The notes under the pieces were generated by a model that was not told the DNA's origin, did no database searches, and saw only the letters and a program-made list of their open reading frames with translations. From assembly GCA_947034885.2 (NCBI GenBank), contig OX344749.2, positions 52,853,682 to 52,917,681 on the forward strand: a DNA stretch of 64,000 nt, in the 5' to 3' direction. Shown in pieces: positions 58,522 through 64,000 of this stretch. Made by a program: the position numbers and the translations under genes. The first letter of the stretch is position 1. The number at the start of each line of letters is the position of its first letter. This DNA is from Thuidium tamariscinum (lineage: Eukaryota; Streptophyta; Bryopsida; Hypnales; Thuidiaceae).

Positions 58522-59700
58522 TGTGCAATTTGCTCAACAAAGAAAGAATGAAAACCCAATGCAAAGACTGCCGGAAAATATAAGCCAAGCATACGAAAGA
58601 AGAAGAGTGCGTAAACCTGTCCATGTCGAAAGCATGGGATACTCAAAGCAGGACGCGTACAGTTAAGCAAGCGATCCTTCAGGGACAACATCGTTCTTCC
58701 CAAGAATTGAAATTGATACTGCAATCACAAAATATTGCAAGAATTCTCATCAATTAAAACTTAAGGCCTAGAAGGCCCAAAACGATCAACTAGAACGAAG
58801 AAACCATGCCCTACAATTTTGATAATTTTGGAAGTTAATATAATTGAACATGAGCTTTAAACTTTCTGTTCAAGCAACAAGTGGCTAAACCAATGCCTCA
58901 AAAAGCTCCTAATCCACCCAAAAAACACAATTCAGACAAAAATTACACAACCCGAGTGAAGCTCGAGTTTGAGGTACGTAGACTGCTGTGAACCCAGTAG
59001 CAAGAAAGATAATCGATGAGAATTTCAGACTTTGGGGTAAAAGTTCGGAATCAGTGTCAGAGAACCCTAAGCATACACTACCAGTTTCTAACTTTACGTC
59101 TCACAAGCATGCCCCTCACGGCCCACACAGGCAAGCTCTGTCTTGTGTGTTAAGAGAATTGCCTTAACAAAGTGAGAAATGCATGCTGCACCCCTGTTGC
59201 AGCAGCTGACATTTGTGTACAGGAAGCCCTCTCATATCGTCCTGCAACCTGAAAGTCGAACAAGAAAGTCCTCTAACTTGACCAACAATGAAACGCGATG
59301 TAGAAACTCTTCCTGTAAACTACCGGCGATGAGCACACTGAGAATAACAGATGCTCAACTGTTGCCCTATTTCTGCCGAGGCAAACTTCAATCGTCAAGG
59401 CTTTGAAGATGTCCCTTTAAACCATTTCCTAAACATGTATAAATTCTAAGTTTCTCCACATGCGCTGCACCCTGAGCAAACGAAGTCCATCACTTCGTAA
59501 ATTTGTATAGCCTCCTCAAGCTTTTCAAACGAAGGCCTGCAATTGCTAAGAGCATCCCCACGGCTTGACTCAGAATTGGACTCAGTATCAGGCCCTCTTC
59601 AACTGTGGCCGGCCAAGTGTGATAATGATCTACCCCACCACTGAACAGTGGAGGCAACCCTGTAAAAGGGACAAACATTTTTACCAAGGATTTTAATTCA
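58522..59700 (-). promoter_or_regulatory. Upstream region of the PUA gene
   Basis: GC content is moderately raised, consistent with promoter and 5' leader on the minus strand. No further coding exon was recognised. A GAGCATCCCCACGG word at about 59548 resembles some MITE ends but no partner was found. Confidence 0.4.
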
Positions 59701-62700
59701 TTTTGCCTTAAATTTGAACTTCAAAAAAATTGGTTTCCTAATCTTTGAGGTCTCTCTCCTTGTTTGAGGGTTTTCAAATAGTAATGAGTTTATAACAGGG
59801 CAAGACTCCTTATACCCACATGGGATGAGGGGAGGTACTCCAATCCATCCAGGACAAATGAATTTGAACAAGTTTGAACCAATAAGAATTCCCACTACCT
59901 CAAGATGATGTAGCAAGCTCCACTACTCACATGAAACCAAGAAAGACATGTTCCATATCATAGAGTGTTCTTATTTGGCACTTCTTCCTTTGCTCCAACA
60001 TGATCTCTTTCCAAATGTTTTATATTTTTTAAATTAATATTGCAACACCGTAGTCATAGGCTAAGATCAACAAAAAAAAAACTATTATTATCAAGAATAC
60101 CAATAAATAAATAAAATGAAAAAAAAAATTGAATCTAGCAAAAACTAAATGACCAAGTTGCTATAAAAAAGAAAAAGGAAATGTTCAATGTAAGTTGGAA
60201 AGTCTAAAGTACAATTGACGAACTATCTACCATTACAAAAAAATTTGATGGAAAAGTGGAGGAATTTCTACATTGACAGTAGTGAGAATGAAGGGCTAAA
60301 GAGGTCATTTTTGTAATGAAATCCATTGTCTCTCATGAACCTTCAAAAGATATGGGATAATTTGAATATGAAAGCTTCATTGCTTATTGTTAAATTAAAT
60401 GTAGGCATTGGATTTAAAGTAGAATTTCAAACCTCATTTTGGATTTTTGGCATAATAAGATAATTTTTTTCAAAATCAAACTAATTTCATTTCATCTCCA
60501 AAAACCTATGATTTTTGAGTCTCTTAATACTTAACTGCTTAAGCAACCATATACAATTGCTTTGAAATTTTAGGCTCAAATATGAATAGGCATTTAAATT
60601 CCTTTGACCATTTAAAAAAAATGTATGAAGTTTTTAGGGCTAAATATTGAAAACTTTCATTTTTGACACAAAAAATAAATATTTGATTATTGAAAGTCTT
60701 CAAAGGCATGTATGTAACATTAGTAGAAAGTAAAGCTTGCTAATTTTACTTGAGTTTTCAGTTTTGTACACAATTTGCCAACTTCACTTGATTTGAGATC
60801 TAAGAAATTGTACTAATCCAAATGCTTTGAAAATGGTCTTAGTAGAAAGAACAAAGTGTTTTCATGATTTTTACCATTGAAAATTTAAACATGCAAGTGT
60901 TGATTTGAAGATGTTTGCAATTTCTAGTTATATAACAAATATATATTTCAACAATTTCAGGGTGGATTGTATAATGAATTTGAGAGCTTTTCAAGTGAAA
61001 TTAAGTTTTTTGAAAGTACATTTTAGTGTCCTAACACTACTTGTAGTTATTCATGTCACCGTTGATGCCAAAAAAAACTTTAATATACAAATTTCTAAAA
61101 CATTGTGGTAAGGGATATTATACAAAAAAAAACAAAAAAAAACAAAAACATTTCTTTTGTTATAGTCTCACAATTCCTTTGCAATTTTTCACTCAAAATT
61201 CATTTGTATACTAATCTACAAGCTTTCAAAACATCTATGTGTCTTATTGGTCTTTGAAAAAAGAAAAATTTGATTCATTGAAGATTACTAAAAGCCAATG
61301 CTCTTTTTTCATAAGAAAAACACACTTGCCAAGGTTTGGGCATTTACAGGTTAAATAAAAGTTATGATCAAAATTTAGAGGGGATGTTGAAATTTTCCAA
61401 AAAAATATTCCTTCAAACCCTTCTCGAAGATTTGTTTGTAACTTTTTATTAGAGTCTTAAAATTTCAAACAAATTTTTGGAGGTTAAAGTTAACTTGTTT
61501 TTTCTATATTAATTTAGTTTAAAAGTTTAAAAAAAATTATTCTACGTGACCTAAATGAGGTATGAAATTCTTCATTGATCACAATTCTTGCTCTTATTAA
61601 CTTAACAATAAGAGGTTGAACTCTTACTTATCCTAATTCCAATTACATATCTCATTTGGTGGGTTGTTCTACCATCCACCACCCTAATTTGTGTATGAAA
61701 AAATTATCTTGGTCTTTCATTTAATTCCACACATCTATTCATATGGCTTTTGTAGCTAGCCCTACCAAATGTTTTGAAATTTGCATTATGTATAATGCCA
61801 CATAATTTTTAAAAACTAAACTTGAAAGTACTAAAAATACTTCAAGAACTTTAATTAATTATTTGGTATCACTGTGCCAACCCCGGGGCCAACCCACCTT
61901 ATAAGTGCAATATACTTTCTAGTCTATATACGTCGTTCCTAAATTTCAAAAAACCTTGCTTGGCAATGCCTCCTTGGAATTGAAACTTGAATAGAAAAAT
62001 ATTAAATATTATCATTTCTAAATATATATTTGTTGATGCTTTGAATAGATTTGAGTGATTAGACACTTTAAGAAATTATAATTTAATAAAATATTGATAA
62101 ATTTCAAAGTTTTTTCGACACCAAATGAAGTACCTTAAGTATTTAGAGGATGAAGAGTTTGTTTTTTTAAGACTGAAGGTTGCTATCATGTGAGCTCAAG
62201 AGTGTAATCACATGAGCCTAAAGACCACATACCTATTGTATAGGTGTATCTATAATAAAAAACTTTCTATGATTATAGTGCAACTATGCTATAAATACCT
62301 ATATTATAGGTGTCTATATCATAATCACCATCAATGGTTATTGTGTATCTACTCATATATATACTCAAGGTTCACAAATAGTTGCATCTTCATACTCTCA
62401 TACTAAGATAAAACCACCTATACCAGATCACTTAAGCAACTGTGGAATAAGTCATGAGGAGTTTAAGGCTATGCAAATTTTTACTATAACTTTTGGAAGC
62501 TAAAAAGTGCATTGAACCCATAGCCAATGTCTAGAGTCTTCCAATTTGGATCATAGCTAAGACTACTTTCCTATTTGATACTTCCCACAAACTTTAAGAC
62601 ACTTTGGGACATGTGTCATGATCTTATTAGTGCCAACCTTGAAAATAGGGAAAAAGTACATTCTAAACTTTAATTGCAAATCTCTTAATTCTCTTCTAAC

Positions 62701-64000
62701 GTCGATTGGAAATAGCCGCATCCTATAGATTGGATATGGGTCCTTGATTAGGAATAGGTAGTTCTACCTTAGCATCATTGTTTTAAGACCATGTGCCAAA
62801 GCCCACATAATAGTGCTAGTAAGTATACAAATTAAATATAAGAAACACCATTACATCACCAAGGAGGTTTCAATTGGTGATTTGACTTACTTACTTTGTG
62901 AATATGCAATGTGGTAGTTGAAATTTTTCATCTAAAAATAATCTGCACTGGATACCGCTACAAGTGAAATCAAAATTTTCTACACATACCGTACATGTAC
63001 ATGTAGGTTGGTTTCATAAATATCTCAGGAAAATTTGGAAAATGTCAAAGTTTAGAAAATTATTTATAACTATTACTAAAATATTTGAAAAAATTGTTCT
63101 TGAGAAAGATTAAAAAAAGGAAAACATTTATGCATAGTTAGAAAGAATCAATCCAAAATTAGAAGTATCCTTATAAAGAGTCAAAAATTTTAAAAATTCT
63201 TATTTGTTTGTCAAGTTGTCAAATTGCAAAAAGTAGACTATTTTGGCATGAACTACCAAATCTAACCTACGCATATGGTAATTGCAATTTCTATAAAGTA
63301 TTTTGTACCAAAAATACAATGCCTCAACAAAAATGGTGTAAATGTGCAATGATCTTCATTATAACATTGAATATTTGTATGAAAAGCACTTGAAAGATTG
63401 CTTATAAAGCACCTTCAATACTATTGAATATTGATCAATCAAAATTTATTGACAACTATATGCCCTAGGTCCTATCCTATGTAGTAATATGATATCATAT
63501 ATAGATGTAGGTTTTCAATATGGATCCATGTATATATGGTTAGAGATACAAATACATATGCATGTTCAAGTGTCTCCACAAGCAATTCCAACCAACAACA
63601 TGCAATACTTAACCCATTCAATTTTCATACCACTTTTTGGTATTAGATGAAGTTTATTATATGGGTGAGGGAATTTTCATAAAGTATGATGAACTAGGCT
63701 AAGCTAATCCACTAGTAAACCTTCATCCTATAACGTGACCATGAGCATTAAGCGTCTGATGGATGACAATGAATCCTTCTACATAAGACAAAAGTCCAAG
63801 ACATTTGTCAAGAAGGGCAATCATTGTTCAAAACACACACCAAGGACTGTAGTTTGACCTCCTATGATGCTCCTAGTGTGTTTTTCAAGCCAATGATTCC
63901 ACGATACCAAAATGGATGATTTCCACTATGACCAGCCCAACGTTCTAAGGTTAATTTGTAAAATATACTCTCCTAAAACTAAATTCGAAATAGCGAAAGA
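59700..64000. other. AT-rich repeat region at the right edge
   Basis: No exon was recognised. 62175-62400 matches 7835-7945 inverted. 62420-62775 is a degenerate relative of the TIR element at 36548. 63885-63960 resembles 33520-33600. The remainder is AT-rich DNA in which I see nothing. Confidence 0.65.
62420..62775 (+). repeat. Degenerate relative of the element at 36548
   Basis: ACC.GATCACTTAAGCAA at the left and TATAGATTGGATATGGGT..GGAATAGGTAG.TCTACCTTA at the right follow the ends of the UBTD-intron element. The interior is diverged. Confidence 0.5.

Noticed and set aside
1-64000. tRNA, rRNA or CRISPR array
   Set aside because: No cloverleaf with B-box, no rRNA-like conserved block and no direct repeat-spacer array was found by eye. 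A covariance-model scan would be decisive.
1-64000. LTR retrotransposon or viral polyprotein
   Set aside because: No long gag/pol frame, no reverse transcriptase or integrase motif and no convincing LTR pair was seen.

Overview
The window looks like nuclear DNA of a land plant, most likely a bryophyte and probably a moss. The evidence is the set of plant-type genes with GT-AG introns and an intron-poor PLS-class PPR-DYW protein. That protein's wording and near-identical internal repeats resemble the DYW proteins I know from Physcomitrium. The genus cannot be read from the sequence. Genes are GC-richer islands in AT-rich, repeat-filled DNA, and no organelle or bacterial gene cluster is present.

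Layout. 1-12.4 kb is gene-poor and holds a 255-bp tandem duplication, several MITE-like elements and a larger TIR element. 12.4-16.1 kb carries a single-exon OCTOPUS/DUF740-like gene (+) with spliced-looking leader islands, then a possible small two-exon gene. 16-22.4 kb is repeats. 22.9-26.9 kb holds a nine-exon ankyrin-RING E3 ligase of the XBAT34/35 type (-). It is divergent from a nine-exon RAB3GAP2-like regulatory subunit gene (+, 29.07-32.28 kb), whose 5' leader contains a tandem duplication of about 400 bp. 36.1-37.8 kb holds a four-exon UBTD-type gene (+) with a TIR element in intron 1. 39.05-39.27 kb has an orphan coding-like stretch (-). 39.3-54.6 kb is a repeat desert with a 1,080-bp near-perfect palindrome, a CACTA-like end and other TIR elements. 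54.96-57.46 kb is a PPR-DYW editing-factor gene (-). Directly upstream on the same strand are two exons encoding an RlmI-type PUA domain. 59.7-64 kb is again repeat-rich.

The four spliced models were joined by hand. Every exon junction keeps frame and GT-AG borders: XBAT-like 504 aa, RAB3GAP2-like 491 aa, UBTD-like 136 aa, and PUA exons 1-2. Two of these genes (XBAT-like, UBTD-like) belong to the ubiquitin system, and both proteins begin with an N-myristoylation-type sequence. They are not an operon or pathway cluster.

The observation most worth testing is at 54.96-58.52 kb. The PUA exons end in a phase that joins in frame to an acceptor just upstream of the PPR start, giving one 968-aa reading frame (PUA + PPR + DYW). 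The methyltransferase part that normally follows this PUA domain is absent. Either this is an unusual PUA-PPR-DYW fusion, or a PPR gene has landed in and broken an RlmI-like gene.
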